Part shown: positions 33,663-45,631 of the stretch, in pieces
Numbering within the stretch: the stretch's first letter is position 1
How the letters are laid out: every line of letters begins with the position of its first letter
Assembly: GCA_031772625.1 (NCBI GenBank)
Contig: CM062813.1
Coordinates: forward strand, 698,642,115 to 698,706,114
Length of the DNA stretch: 64,000 nt
Direction of reading: 5' to 3'
DNA from: Pinus tabuliformis
Taxonomy: Eukaryota > Streptophyta > Pinopsida > Pinales > Pinaceae
The notes under the pieces: generated by a model
Databases searched by the model: none
The model's input: only the letters and a program-made list of their open reading frames with translations
What the model was told of the DNA's origin: nothing
Made by a program: the position numbers and the translations under genes

Positions 33663-34843
33663 ATAATCCATCACTCATGCTATAATATTCCATATTTGTT
33701 CCTGAACTGCATGCTATCACTGTTTCGTGTTAAAAATATATATACGTTGATATCTGCCCTGTGTACTTATTTTAACAGCCTCGAGCTTTGTGGGGAACAT
33801 TCTTATGGCAATTAATGATTATTGTACACATTCAACTGAGTTAGATAAATGAAAGGACACATTTCCAGCACCTTGCAGACAATCTGTTTGTAGAAATTCC
33901 ACAGTGAGCCAGAGTGTGAAATTCAGAAATTGTGAGTTCTTTGAGACATTTCGGAAAGGGAACATTACAAACAACCTAGCTACTGAGCACAAGTCCTAGG
34001 TTCGACACCTAAACGGCTTCGTTTTAAACACGAGATCAAAGCTAGGTAGGCTCAAGATGGCTACAAGCTCTGAGCCAAAGTGTGTCTGATGATGGTGTAC
34101 TGGATTAAAATTTCCAAGCTTTAACGTTGGAAGAGACTGCCCAGAAGGCACAGTGGCAATTAGGGAAACAAAGCGAGAAGTTGTGGAAAGGGCGGGATCT
34201 GTGGCGGGCCTTGTAAAAAGAAGAAGTGTTGGACCCCCAAGAAATTATCAAACTGGCGACAACGAAGGTCATGAGCATGCTGTTCCAAAAGACGTGTCTC
34301 AAAACTGCAATAATATGTTGACAAGGGAGAAAAAAAAACAGTCAAGCCACCAAAACAAGTCTAATTAGTCCAAACCACCTTAACCTGCAATGTAAGGAGT
34401 GAAGAACTACAATGAAGCTTTTTCCTCTCGATGAATTTCTGGATAACTAGATCATCATAAGGAATCAAGAACTACAATGCCACACATTCCTTTTGACAAA
34501 TGTCTGGAAGTGAATCTTAACGATCAATATAAAAAAACAACACTAAAATTGCTATCAATTAAAATCTCCACAACAAATGAGGAAAAATCACGATATTTTA
34601 AAAGGTGCGATCAGCATGTTATAGTATTCCATTTGTATTCTAAGTCATAAAGAAAAGTAATCACCAAAGCCAATCAAAATATAACTACGCATTGAATAAA
34701 GAAAATTTACGGCATAGTGAGGGTTTGTAGAAAAATATGCGGCCTCCTGGAAGTAATCAACCTGTAACTTTAAAACAAGTCAAGTTAAAAATTCCAACAA
34801 ATAAATTTTTCGGATGCCCATAGGCCCTAAGGGTTAAACTTAA
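33663..34843. other. Unassigned; possible interior of a broken LTR element
   Basis: No supported gene. A GGTTCGACACC word near 34010-34020 resembles a pol III B box, but I could not find a convincing A box at tRNA spacing. The right end abuts the primer site of the LTR at 34858, so part may be interior of that element. Confidence 0.3.
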
Positions 34844-34855
34844 GCTCTGATACCA
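34844..34855 (-). promoter_or_regulatory. Primer-binding site, initiator Met-tRNA
   Basis: TGGTATCAGAGC on the minus strand, two bases inside the LTR at 34858; this is the standard plant initiator-Met primer site. Confidence 0.85.
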
Positions 34856-34857
34856 TA

Positions 34858-35467
34858 TGTAACAGTCGAAAATAAATATCTAATTAACTTTTCTGATTAA
34901 CATTAGATTCAACTAAGAATAGTGCTTACCTGTTGTAGAAGTAGGCTTACCGCAACAAGGTTTTGGGGACGACCCTCCACCCAACCGTAGGCTCAATTGT
35001 GCAAGGATTCTGCTACAATTGGCCACCCCTGAGCCTCAATCAACGTACTACTGCCAGTGCTCCTAAGTCTTAGTATATCATTCTCCCAAGAGAATGAAAG
35101 ATAGAATCTCGGAATGATGGAATGCAGGAATTCCTCTCATCTTCCTCACCATCTATTAAATAGAACAAAACATTGGAAGGGGAACCACATGCACACACTC
35201 CATGTGTCTGCATGCAACTTTTTTTCTTGTTTTATTTCTTATTTAGAGCTTTAATATGGTTATTACTATTTATTTTTATTATTTATTTCTTTTTATATAA
35301 TTTTTAATATCATTTATTATTTAACAGTTATGATTTATTATTTTTATTATTTATTATTAAGTGATTTATTTATTATTATTCATTATTTTTATTATTAATT
35401 ATTATTTTTGTATTATTTTTATTATTTATACTATTTATTATTTATTATTAAGGGGAGGGATATTACA
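34858..35467 (-). repeat. 610-bp LTR of an otherwise lost element
   Basis: In plus orientation TGTAACAG...ATATTACA, with an inverted TGTAA/TTACA terminus and a primer-binding site adjoining its left end, so it is a leftward 5' LTR. Its right third (about 35220-35452) is a low-complexity run of ttatta/tttatt words. I found no second copy in the window and no matching target duplication, so the rest of the element has been lost or lies unrecognised to the left. Confidence 0.75.
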
Positions 35468-36130
35468 CGTCATAAGTCAGATTGTATGTGTCCATAACTA
35501 GACTGTTATCGAGAGGAAAAATTGCCTCTCCCTTGCTTGGAGCTTGCTCTGTCAGAGGATGGGGAGACTGAATGGTGACATTTTGTGTAACCGACATCAA
35601 GTCAACATCTTGATTTTGCAGCTCCATTTCCTCCTCCATGTCTTGGATTTCAATCAACTCCTCAATCTCTTGAGCGAGCTCTTTATCTTGTGTCTATTTT
35701 CTCTCCTCCTCTAGCTATCGATTATGTTCTTGTTCTTCAACTTGGCTCCGTGCTATTTCTTATTCTATTATTTTTCGTTTTTTCTCCTCTTCTTACTTAT
35801 GCCTTTCTTCCTCCAATATATTTTTCTCTCGTTCTGCCCTCTACTTCCATTCTGCTTCCTGCACCCTTTTTTCCCTCTTCTTCTCCATTGTTACAACCAC
35901 TCCCATGATGATTGGATCTTCTTTCTTCTTACGGCTTCGTTCTCCCCTTGGACTATACAAAACCTTCATCTTTCCCTTATTGCACACTTGGTTGCGCTCT
36001 TCTTCTAGTGCTACCTTTGGAGTGAATTCCTGCTATGGAGAAACTTGTGAAGTTCTTGCAAAATTGACCAGCTCATGGGACTTGAAAGCATTGTAATAAT
36101 TCTTCATTGGTTCCTCCTCTGGCCAATGAA
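35468..36130 (-). pseudogene. Charged coiled-coil coding relic
   Basis: Minus-strand translation is coding-like in more than one frame: NAFKSHELVNFART, SRKKKEDPIIMGV, EKKREKRVQEAEWK and EIQDMEEEMELQNQDVD (35657 side). The Glu/Lys/Arg-rich middle suggests a coiled coil. No catalytic motif, so whether it came from a host gene or a retroelement gag linker is open. Interrupted reading frames point to a relic. Confidence 0.35.
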
Positions 36131-37010
36131 AGGTTTTGCTTAGCCACTAGAAATGGATCCTCACATAGTGGAGACTTCGCATTGCATAGTATTAGTGGCC
36201 AGGGGTGAGGGCTTAAGCCATGGAACTACACAATGTGCAGTTGGGTCAGCCTGGTACTACTCATTGTGCAGTCTCAGAGGCCAAGCTAAGAGCTTGAGCC
36301 TCAGACTTGAGCAATGCCCAACTGAAGGTGTTTCATGGCCAAGGGATGAGTAGATATGCCTGGTAAGAGTGTGGGAAATAAGCAGATCTGAGTGACAGTG
36401 CATATTAAAGTGCAGATTTGACTAAGTATGGATAGATCGATGCAAAACAAGTGTGGAAGATCAACATGCAAAAGGAAAAACAAACATGCATGGAGAGTCG
36501 CCAAAATGGCAACCACTAATGGGAAAAAACAAGAAAACTAATGTGATACATTTTAAAAGGCGAACAATGGACCGAACCAAAACTCGTATAAGATAATATT
36601 CATTATAATTCTAGCAACCATGAAAAAAAACAAGCAAAACGACACCCACAAAAGCCAAACGACAAAAAGCAATGGAAAAATCGACAAAAGATGACAAAAG
36701 AAAAACTCACTCGGAAAAGTGCTGCAAACTCCATCAAAGGCTCCTTGATCTCCTTGGGAATGTTATAGATTCAAGATCAAATGTACAAATGACATCTATG
36801 GGTTTCCATTATATAGATCTAGACCAATTAGAGTTTATGTCGTGCATGCCTAAAATCAAGGAAAAAGTGACACTTGGGAGAAAGTTCCAAAAATAGCAAG
36901 TGTGCCACCTTTGAGTAACTAATTAATGAATCACTATTTTCTAGGGATGATTTTTTGCATTTTTCCTTTTTCCTTTTTCAAGAAACTTATTTTCACACTC
37001 CGAAGAAGGA
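36131..37010. other. Noncoding, no feature recognised
   Basis: No supported ORF or repeat boundary. Around 36170-36330 a phrase like aatgtgcagt...gaggccaag recurs imperfectly. Confidence 0.4.
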
Positions 37011-37217
37011 TTACATAATTCCAGAGGACTGGGTAACTTCTTGACTCAGTGCATTGCACAGTTTCCATCATCAAGGTTGGGCTACCATCCAAAATTACGC
37101 AATTTTCATGCTCAAGGCTAGCTTGGCAAGAATAATTACACAATTTCTGGAGGAAAGGTTTCCATGGCTTCCAAGATTGCGCATTTTCTGGAGGCAAGCC
37201 CAACAATGCTGCAAGGT
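37011..37217. repeat. 41-bp degenerate tandem repeat, five units
   Basis: Units begin near 37011, 37054, 37095, 37136 and 37177, i.e. spacings of 43, 41, 41 and 41 bases. Each opens with a ttacgcaatttc-like phrase (ttacataattcc, ttgcacagtttcc, ttacgcaattttc, ttacacaatttctgg, ttgcgcattttctgg). Confidence 0.8.
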
Positions 37218-38060
37218 CAAGTCAAGAGTTAGCTTGTGTTTGAAAGATGTCAAACTGGGATCAGTGCATCACAAGCAAAGCATGAAAAGATAAGTCTTTT
37301 ACATAGCATGAATATTTGACGACAGTAAATGATAAGCTCATGTGGATAGAAGGAAGGCTCCAAAATTAAAGCATGGGAAAAATTTTGGAGGGTGGTTGTA
37401 GCAGCTACAACACTTTATGACACATTAGTATAACTCCAACTCTCTATATGGGTCTTTTCTTATACAAAACAATTTTAAATATTCTGGAAGTACTGTTCAG
37501 TTCATTAATCATTGTAGTTTCTTCACTTAGCTTGCGTTAAATATATAGTGCCTACCATTCTCTTCATCATCGACACACTTAACCAAGACAAGTCAAAATT
37601 AGTTGTTTCGATTGGGGATGAGGAGTATATAGACACACAAATAAAAGAATTGTCAGAGTCTTCGTTTTGATCTCTGGTGTTGCTCCGTTGTGAGCAGGCC
37701 TGGAAAGTACCCTATAGAGTCACTTAAGGAACACAAACATTGCTCCGCTGCAAGCAAGCCTGGACAATACCCCAGTAGAGTTTCTTGTTTCACCTCTCTG
37801 CGAAGGAATACTTTCTCTTCTTTCGCCTTTTATTATATTTTTTTCATTATTTTTCATTTTTTTCAAAGAACTGTGCATATGAAATTATTGATTTAATGAG
37901 ACAAAAGAGGGATCCTGACTTATTGAGAGGAGAATAGGTTTTCCCTTCAAATAAGTATATCTATATATCTCTAACATACTTGTTAAAGTTTCCTCCCCTC
38001 CTTACTCTACTCGACTTTGTCGACAATGAACTAAAAATTATAAAAGACTGATTACAGTAA
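37218..38060. other. Noncoding flank with a 60-bp direct repeat
   Basis: A tgctccg-tg--agca-gcctgga phrase occurs twice exactly 60 bases apart (37681 and 37741). A TATA-like gtatatag at about 37625-37634 precedes it, so this could be the R/U5 part of an unrecognised LTR. Confidence 0.35.
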
Positions 38061-38259
38061 GTGGTACTAATTATAGGTTCAATTTTGAGAGGCGGAGGGA
38101 GATGGGCTCTGCTAGGGTTTGCAGAAGTTGCCACGGCGCGGACAAGGCTGAAGACGGCAGGACAAGAAAGAGATCCGGCCAGGAGGGTCAGACCCGATAG
38201 CTGAGTTTTCTTCACCTATTGGACTAGGATATTAACAGAGAGTCAAGCGCTGAGAGGAA

Positions 38260-39633
38260 ATGGCAGAGCAGACGGGGGGGGGAGAGATCCCCTCCTTCAA
38301 GAATGTGGTAACTGGGGAGAGCAGTGAGAATGGAATAAGGAATAACTAGACGGACAACCAGGCCCCAATCATGGGGAATCTTTGGCAGAAAAGGATGAAA
38401 GGGAAATGTGTACCGCGAGCTCAAAAAAAACCGAGATATGTCATACCTTGTAATAAGCTGGAGGAATACAACTGCTATATGAAAGACCACGCCCTGATAT
38501 GTAAATTCATTGGCTATTGGCCTTCGGAAAGGGAGTTACTCAGATGGATTGACCAGAAATGGAAACCTCAAGGTCATATAGACCTCAAACTAGGGGCCAG
38601 GGGGTTTTTTACAGCAATCTTCACAAACGTGGAAGACAAGAACAGGATATTCGAAGAAGGGCCCTATTTTTTGAACAATGCAGGACTGTTCATGAAATAT
38701 TGGGAGGAACGATATAGCCCAGATAAGGAAAAACTGCTGGAGGCACCAATCTGGGTCAGACTCTTTGGCTTGCCCGACGAATTCTGGGACCCTGAAACAT
38801 TAGAAGGCATAGGTAACACAATCAGGAAGTTTGTTAAACTTGCAGAGGCTACAAAACGAGGCAAATATAACTCCTTTGCAAGAATTTGTGTCTACATGAA
38901 TCTGGCGGAACCCATTCCTGATACCGTTGAGGTCGAATATCATGATGAGGTTTGGCAACAGCCAGTAGATTACGAGCACATCCCTTTTAGATGCCGAAAC
39001 TGTCACGAATACGGTCATCTATACAGGCAATGCCCGTTAAATAATGAGGAGGAACCGAAGAAAAGTCAAGAGGCAGTGGCTGGGGGTTTCCAGCAGGTTA
39101 CAAGAAAACGAAGGCAAAACAAAGAAGGCCCTAGATCACAATCTCAAGGGAAACCTGCTCCAATGACAAGCCCGAACAAATTTCAGGTATTACAGGATGG
39201 TGAGGAGGATTACGAAATAAATCTAGAAGATGATGAGGATCCTGGGAACAACCCGATGGAAATCACAGGGGAAGACAAAGAAAAGGAAATGAACCCAAGG
39301 AAAATCGAGAGAGAACGACCGGAAGAGCAGGGGGAAGATACCACAATGCAATCACACATGGAAGTGGAGCACCAGGCAGAAAATGCGGTTGAAGAGGAGA
39401 GAATAATGAGAAGACTTCTTCAAGAATGGAAATACCTTGACAGCAGATTCATCCTGGAAAAACAGAAACAGATATATAAGGAAGTATTCCAGAAATATAA
39501 GGAGAAAATAGGAGAGAATATAGTCCAGCAGATGATGACCGGAAATGATCAGGGGACAGGAATGGTGGGAATGGACAGCTCTGGCAAGAACAATCGGAAG
39601 AGGGGCCGTAAAACAATGAGCGAAACAATCTAG
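38260..39633 (+). pseudogene. LINE ORF1: DUF4283-type RNA-binding protein with zinc knuckle
   Basis: I place the start at ATG 38260 because MAEQTGGGEIPSFKNVVTG, in the same frame as the long ORF from 38371, has the SFKNVV opening common to plant LINE ORF1. One in-frame TAG (38347) separates the two. Residues after it match the DUF4283 fold (CKFIGYWPSERELLRWID, GARGFFTAIFTN, APIWVRLFGLPDEFWD), then a CX2CX4HX4C knuckle CRNCHEYGHLYRQC (about 38994-39035) and a charged, disordered tail. ORF1 proteins coat LINE RNA and act as chaperones in target-primed reverse transcription. The gap to ORF2 is 81 bases. Confidence 0.9.
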
Positions 39634-39714
39634 ACGGTGGGTGAAGAGTTGATCAATTCAGGTAAGGTGATACCTCTGTCAGAGGTTTTTTTCCCCTCTT
39701 ACCAAAAGTTATAA

Positions 39715-42700
39715 ATGATTGTCATAAGTTGGAATATTAGGGGTTTAAACAGTAAGGGTAAACAAAGGTATATGAAGGACAAGTTAAAAAGAGAGAAACC
39801 TAGCATTATGATTCTGCAGGAGACTAAAATATCGGTGCAACAACTTGAGGGTATTTTAGGAAAAAATAATCTTCATTACGAGGTGATGGGGTTGGATGCT
39901 ATTGGATCTGCAGGAGGTTTAGCAATTCTGTGGAACCCCAATGATATTATCATGGATCGGTGGACTAGTATGAGTAGAATCCTTACTGGCCAGGGTAGGA
40001 TAGTGGGAACCAAGGAGCAGGTTGTTGTTTCAGGGGTTTATGGCCCCCCCTCCATAGGGGAAAAAGAAAACTTCATAGCAAGCATGAAAGTCATCCGCAG
40101 ATTATATCCTGAAGCTGCCTGGATCATAGGGGGAGATTTTAATTTAATCAGATCCTTGGATGAGAAAAAAGGAGGAGTGAGGAAGGTGGATCAAATCATG
40201 GATAGATTCAATGAGATGATAGAGGAATTAAGACTAGTTGACATTCAAACTATCAATGGGATATTCACCTGGAATAACAGGAGAGGAGGCAAAAATCAAA
40301 TAGCTTCTAGGCTGGACAGATTCCTAGTTACAGAAGCTATCATGAACAAAGACATTTTTGTAGAGGCGAAGATTATACCTTCCTTGGGATCGGATCACTG
40401 GCCGATTAGATTAGAAATTGATATAAAAAAAAATCGTGGGAGGAGACCTTTCCGGTTTGAATCCTTCTGGTTGAGAGACCCAGAATTTATCAAGAAAATC
40501 GAGGAATGGTGGCGTCAATATTCTGTGTAGGGTAGGGGACAAATGCAAACGTTCCAATTAAAACTGAAGGAGCTGAAGGGAAAAATCAAAAAGTGGAACA
40601 AAGAAGAGTTTGGTAACATCTTTGAGGATAAGCAAAAATTAGAAGGAGAAATGGAAAGCATTCAGCAGAAGATGATATTAGAAGGCAGGACAGAGGATAG
40701 CATTAACAAAGAAGGGATCATCCTTGGGAAATTGGAAGAAAGACGAAAACAGGAGGAGGTGCTATGGCGTCAGAAATCTCGGATAAAATGGTTAAGAGAG
40801 GGAGAACGTAATACTAAATTCTTCCACCAGGCAATGATTAAACATAGACAGAGGAATAGAATCCTCTCCATCAAAGATAAGAATGGAAGGAGAGCTGTGG
40901 AGCAAGAAGAGATCGAACAGATTCTGGTGGACCACCACAAAGAGATCCTATCTGAACCGCAGGCTGATAGATCTAGAGCTATACAGGAAATCTGCTCGGC
41001 CATCCCCAGCATAGTCACTGAAGATCAAAACAAGGCCTTAATGCGAGCGGCGACCCTCGAGGAGGTAGAGGAGACTGTGAAAGCAATGAAAAAGGGGACT
41101 GCCCCGGGACCAGATGGCTTCACAGTAGACTTTTACCAGGCGGGTTGGCATTTCCTGGGGGGAGAGATCCTTGATCTGGTGGAAGAATCAAGAAGGAACC
41201 AAAAGGTATGGCCGGCTCTCAACTCTAGTTTTTTTGCTTTAATTCCCAAAGGTGAAAATCTAGAGGATGCTAATGGTTTTAGACCAATAGCATTGTGTAA
41301 TGTAATTTACAAGATTGTAACGTCCCTGATAGCCAAGAGATTAAAACCCCTTCTCGACCAGCTAATATCCACAGAACAAACTGGTTTTGTTGAAGGAAGA
41401 CAGATCCTTGATGGTCTTGTTGTAACCCAGGAAGTTTTGCATTCTCTCAAGGTTAGAAAGCAAAAGGGTATGTTGATCAAGCTGGACTTGTCTAAGGCTT
41501 ATGACAGATTAAATTGGAACTATTTGGGAAAAGTCCTAGAGAGCTTTGGGTTTAATAAGAGATGGATTGCTTGGATCCATAGCTTGATCTCATCCCCAAA
41601 TTTTTCTATCTTAGTTAATGGCACTCCAACAAAAACTTTTAATGCCTCCCGGGGGATTAGACAAGGGGACCCTCTATCCCCTTTTCTGTTCATACTTGCA
41701 GCTGAAGGTTTGGGTCGGTACATTAAACAAGAAAGAGAGACAAACAGGTTGAAGGGTCTCAAGCTATGGGGGAATAATTTGCCCTTAACCCACCAACAAT
41801 TTGTAGACGACATTATGCTGTTTGGAGAACCAACCGTCAAAGAAGTCAGACAGATCAAAAAAATTCTGGATTTATTCGCGGAGGCATCAGGCTTGGAAAT
41901 CAACAGAGACAAATCCTGTATCTTCATCTTCAACACGATAGAACATGTTAGAAACCATCTTATCAGACTATTGGGTTTTCGAAGAGGGGAGCTTCCTACG
42001 AGATATTTAGGCAATCTTTTAGACCTTACCTCAAAAAAGGTGAAAAACTGGCAGGGGATTTTGGATAAACTGCATGCTAAGATAGCAAATTGGGCCTTCA
42101 GAGCTCTAAATATTGTAGGTAGAATAGTCTTGGTGAAATCTATACTGCAAGCTATCCCTATTTATTCCCTCTCGATAATGGCTGCTCCTCTGGGGGTTTG
42201 TGATAAAATCAGAGAGATTATCAGGAATTTCATCTGGAGAGGGTCTGATCAAAAAAAGAAGTGGGCTCTTGTTTCTTGGGAACAGTTAACAAAGAGGAAG
42301 GAGAGAGGAGGATTGGGGCTAAGATACCCTGAAACTCTCAACAGGGTCCTGGGAGCCAAGTTGTGGTGGAGGTGGCTCCGGGGGGGCAATGATCTGTGGA
42401 AGAAAATATGGAGGACTAAATATAACATGCCTAACTCAACGTTAGAGATCTTAAGGCAACAGGTAACGCCTAAAGGATCCTTCATTTGGGACCTGGCTCG
42501 CCAGAACCGGGATCTGGTGGAACAACAAGCTTTCTGGGAGATCCGTGGAGGAGCAGAGGCAAACTTTTGGGAAGATAGGTGGCAGCAGAGGGAAAGACTG
42601 AGTAGAATCCCAGATCTTCATCAAATCCGAACCAGAATAGAAGGAAACAGGACTTGTGTTAGAGACTATTGGAGAGCTCAGCCGACGGAAGAAGGGTGGC

Positions 42701-44020
42701 GAGTCTGGATCGATCCAATGGAATGGGACAGAGAGATTGATCAAGATACGCAAGACAATTACAAAAAAGAAGTTGGGTCCAGGAAAATCAGAGCTCGTGA
42801 AGGCCAAGATATCCTGAGGTGGGGAAACACCATGAAAGGCCTGTTTACCACCAAAGAAGCCTATTATTTAAGCGACTCTCAGAATGGGGATGTGGGACAC
42901 CTTGACTGGAAAGTTGTCTGGGGAAACAATTGGTGGCCAAAGGTCTCCATGTTCATATGGTTGGCTGCAAAAAATAAGATTCTTACCTGGGATAGAATCC
43001 AGAAGAAGGGTTTTAATGGGCCATCGATCTGCTGTCTCTGCAAGAAGGAGGGGGAAACCAGAGATCATCTCCTTATTAAATGTTAGTATTCCAAGAATCT
43101 GTGGGTGAACATCAAGCGAACCTTCAATAAACCTGGATTCGTTATCAGTGATTTCAATGAATTGGTCTTCAATTGGAACAAGGAGGTTTTCCACTGCAAG
43201 GTTGTGAAAAGAGCCCTGGAGCCTTATCTCGGGATTTTTCATGTGGATGCTCTGGAAGGAGAGAAACCGGAGGATCTTCCAGAATCTGTCAAAGGACCCA
43301 GAGACTACCTGGATAAAAGCGGTAGAGCTCATGCGGGAAACAGTCCTAGTGGAAAGGTGGTACGAGGACGATTGGAAGACAAATCAAGAGGAACAAGAAA
43401 TTTTGATTAAGTTAAACTTAAAACTGGAGATGGTCCAGCACAAGCTCACTGTCCCTCAGGACATGAGGAGCCCGAGCCCTGACAAATTCAGTTTTCCCAG
43501 GGACTCCTTCGTTAAATTAAATTTCGATGGGGCTTCAAAAGGAAACCCAGGAGAGGCAGGCTTCGGAGGCATATTCAGGGACAGTAATAAACAGGTCAGA
43601 TGGATATTTGCAGAAGGAGGAGGGGAGATGACCAACAACGAAGCTGAATTTTGGGCCCTCCATCAAGGACTAACGATTGCAGTTAGAAATGGTTACTCTA
43701 ACCTGGAAATCACAGGTGATTCCCAGATTGCCGTGGACATGGTAAAGAAACTAAATAATGGTAAGAGCTGGGAAAAAGCCACCAGCAGTTGGCGTACTGC
43801 GGGGATCGTTCAGGACATTGCTGTTCTCTTAAAAAAGATTGAATATAAGGTAGTTAATCATGTTCGCAGGAAAGGTAACCAGGCAGCTGATTACCTGGCC
43901 AATTGGGGCAGCAGAGGGAGGGGTAACAGGATGGACCAACAATGGAAGGCTGTGAGTGGCCGTAGCGAGTGGAAAGAGTTAGCCGGGATCATCAAATTGG
44001 ATTATGACCAAGCCACATAA
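39715..44020 (+). pseudogene. LINE ORF2: endonuclease, reverse transcriptase, RNase H
   Basis: APE-type endonuclease at the start: SWNIRGLNS, LQETKI, GGDFNLI, SRLDRFLV, GSDHWPIR (39715-40430). RT spans about 41050-42250 with GTAPGPDGF, FRPIALCNVIYKI, LKLDLSKAYDRLNW, RGIRQGDPLSPFLF and the catalytic FVDD (about 41799-41810), then a zf-RVT region (LDWKVVWGNNWWPKVSMFIWL...CCLCKKEGETRDHLL). RNase H follows (LNFDGASKGNPGEAGFGG, NNEAEFWAL, GDSQIAVDMV, RRKGNQAADYLAN; 43500-43930). Breaks are an in-frame TAG at 40528, another at 43084, and a frameshift near 43210-43220 before the RNase H part. Plant L1 lineages with an added RNase H are known. Confidence 0.95.
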
Positions 44021-45308
44021 GCACCTTGTCGGATCAATGAGCTGGCATGAACTAAGGCCGTGGAGATCCCGATGTCTGATCAATGATCACTCGAGGAAAT
44101 GGAATGTAATAATGGCTGAGTGCAGAGATGTACTGTGGCAGTGTGAGAAGGTAATGGCACTTGATTTTGCCCAAAGTGCGAGCATTAACCTGTGTATTTT
44201 TAGTGGAGAGAATGGTGGGCTGTCAGAAGCCTCGATAGCAAACATAAATCATACAATAACTACCATTAATGATGCCAACCGTGCTGGTAACTGGCGGCAT
44301 TCGACAGCCGGTGATAAACGGGACCATGAGGTAAACACCTCCACTTATATCAAGATTGGGGAAGAGGCTCGGACTCCTGTTTGTTTCCAAATTAGGAGAG
44401 GAGAGAGTAGGGCGCTGGTAAGGTATCTGACTGGGACTAAGAGCGCAGAGTACCAGGGACTGCCCAGCAAAGGGAGACAGGGAGAGATGGAGACCAGGAA
44501 ACGGACTAAGGAGGCCGAAGAACACCAAAGGATGGCGACAGAGGCGCAGAATCAGAAAGGGAAAGGACTTGCCCAGGACAGCCCTTCGACAGAAATTTGG
44601 GAAATCGAAGATGAATCGGAGGAGGAAATTCCTCTGGACGGAGAAGGAGGGTGGTCGGTTCCGCTGAAAAGGATGGCTGCTGAGAGCCAGCACCAGCAGT
44701 GTGATGGGTTCTATGAGCCAAGCGAGAAGAAGGGGTGACGCCCGGGGTTGAGGAATAGTGCTACCACCCCTGTCGAGGAAACAGAGGGAAGCAGAAAAAG
44801 AGGTTGGGGCCCGAGGAATAGGGTGCAGAGGGAAAGTGAGAGGACGGGATGGAAGCCGAATCTGGAGAAAAAGACTTGGATGACGGTGAATTACAGACTT
44901 AAACGGGCGGAAAGGGCGTTCCGGAAGGAGTCTAACCCCGCGGTCCGTAGAGTGATGGAGTTTTTGGAGGAGGAGTCCCTCCAGAACCAGTCTGCTGACG
45001 AGATGGAAGAATGGGAATCCTTGCTTCATGACCCCGGCCATACTAGGGGGCGAATGACGCTCTTCAAACAGTCATTACACATTTACTGGGTGATGAAAGG
45101 TCTCCTGGCGAAGGCGCTTGAGCAGGTGGCTCAAGAGATGGTGAAGTTGGCCAAGGGCGACCCGGACCTGCGCAGGGAGCTGAGTTTCATTCGAATTGCT
45201 ATGGAACGTCAGGAGGAGAAGATGGAGGCCCTGCATCAACTGCTGAGGAGCATGCAAGGAGCTGATGTTGGAGGAACGCGACAGCAACCGGACCTGGATA
45301 CCACCTGA
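44004..45308 (+). pseudogene. LINE ORF3: uncharacterised protein downstream of ORF2
   Basis: Starts at ATG 44004, overlapping the end of ORF2 by 17 bases in another frame, and stays open to TGA 45306 except for one in-frame TGA at 44736. Total is about 434 codons. The N-terminal ~130 residues look folded (LWQCEKVMALDFAQSASINL, ANINHTITTINDANRAG). The middle is acidic and disordered (IWEIEDESEEEIPLDGEGG), and the C-terminal ~150 residues are helical and coiled-coil-like (AERAFRKESNPAVRRVMEFL, FIRIAMERQEEKMEALHQLL). I recognise no family. Most plant LINEs have only two ORFs, so this is unusual. The overlap suggests translation coupled to ORF2, which is inference. Confidence 0.6.
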
Positions 45309-45598
45309 GCTAAGATATGCTGGAAAATCTTCAATGCCTTTTTAACTGTAGTTTTTTGGGTTATGTAGAGGCTGATATTTGCGTATTACAGATGAATAGT
45401 TTTAGAAAATCTAAGGACTGTCTTGTAATTTTGGCTAAAATTTTGAGACTATGGGCATTTTATTTTTGGGCAGCCACCAGAAACTATAGGTGGATTATCA
45501 CCCGGTTTCCCCATGAGGGCGGGTTCTCTGCACTATCCTGATGGTTTGTAAAGTTTTTATTTCTATCGAGTAATAGAATGGGTTCTACCATAGCTTAC

Positions 45599-45609
45599 AA
45601 AAAAAAAAA
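45599..45609 (+). other. LINE A-tail
   Basis: Eleven As directly followed by the target-site copy, the mark of target-primed reverse transcription. Confidence 0.9.
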
Positions 45610-45631
45610 GTGGTACTAATTATAGATTCAA

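Larger units (their letters stand above)
38083..45609 (+). mobile_element. Full-length LINE (L1-like) with three ORFs
   Basis: Flanked by a 22-bp target duplication (38061-38082 and 45610-45631, gtggtactaattatag/ttcaa with one mismatch), with an 11-A tail at 45599-45609. The 5' UTR is about 177 bases, then ORF1 (from 38260), ORF2 (39715-44020, endonuclease-RT-RNase H) and a third ORF (44004-45308), then a ~290-base 3' UTR. A 5' end intact to the UTR is unusual for LINEs, which mostly truncate. A few stops and one frameshift indicate it is no longer coding-competent, but the decay is light. Confidence 0.95.

Noticed and set aside
33960-34090. Possible SINE with B box GGTTCGACACC
   Set aside because: No convincing A box at tRNA spacing, no tail or target duplication.
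34153-34368. Small plus-strand ORF (71 codons)
   Set aside because: No start context, homology or neighbouring signal; an overlapping minus-strand frame is equally open.
44223-45041. 272-codon minus-strand ORF
   Set aside because: Antisense of LINE ORF3; composition (Arg/Pro/Leu-rich) is what a reverse reading of that coding sequence gives.
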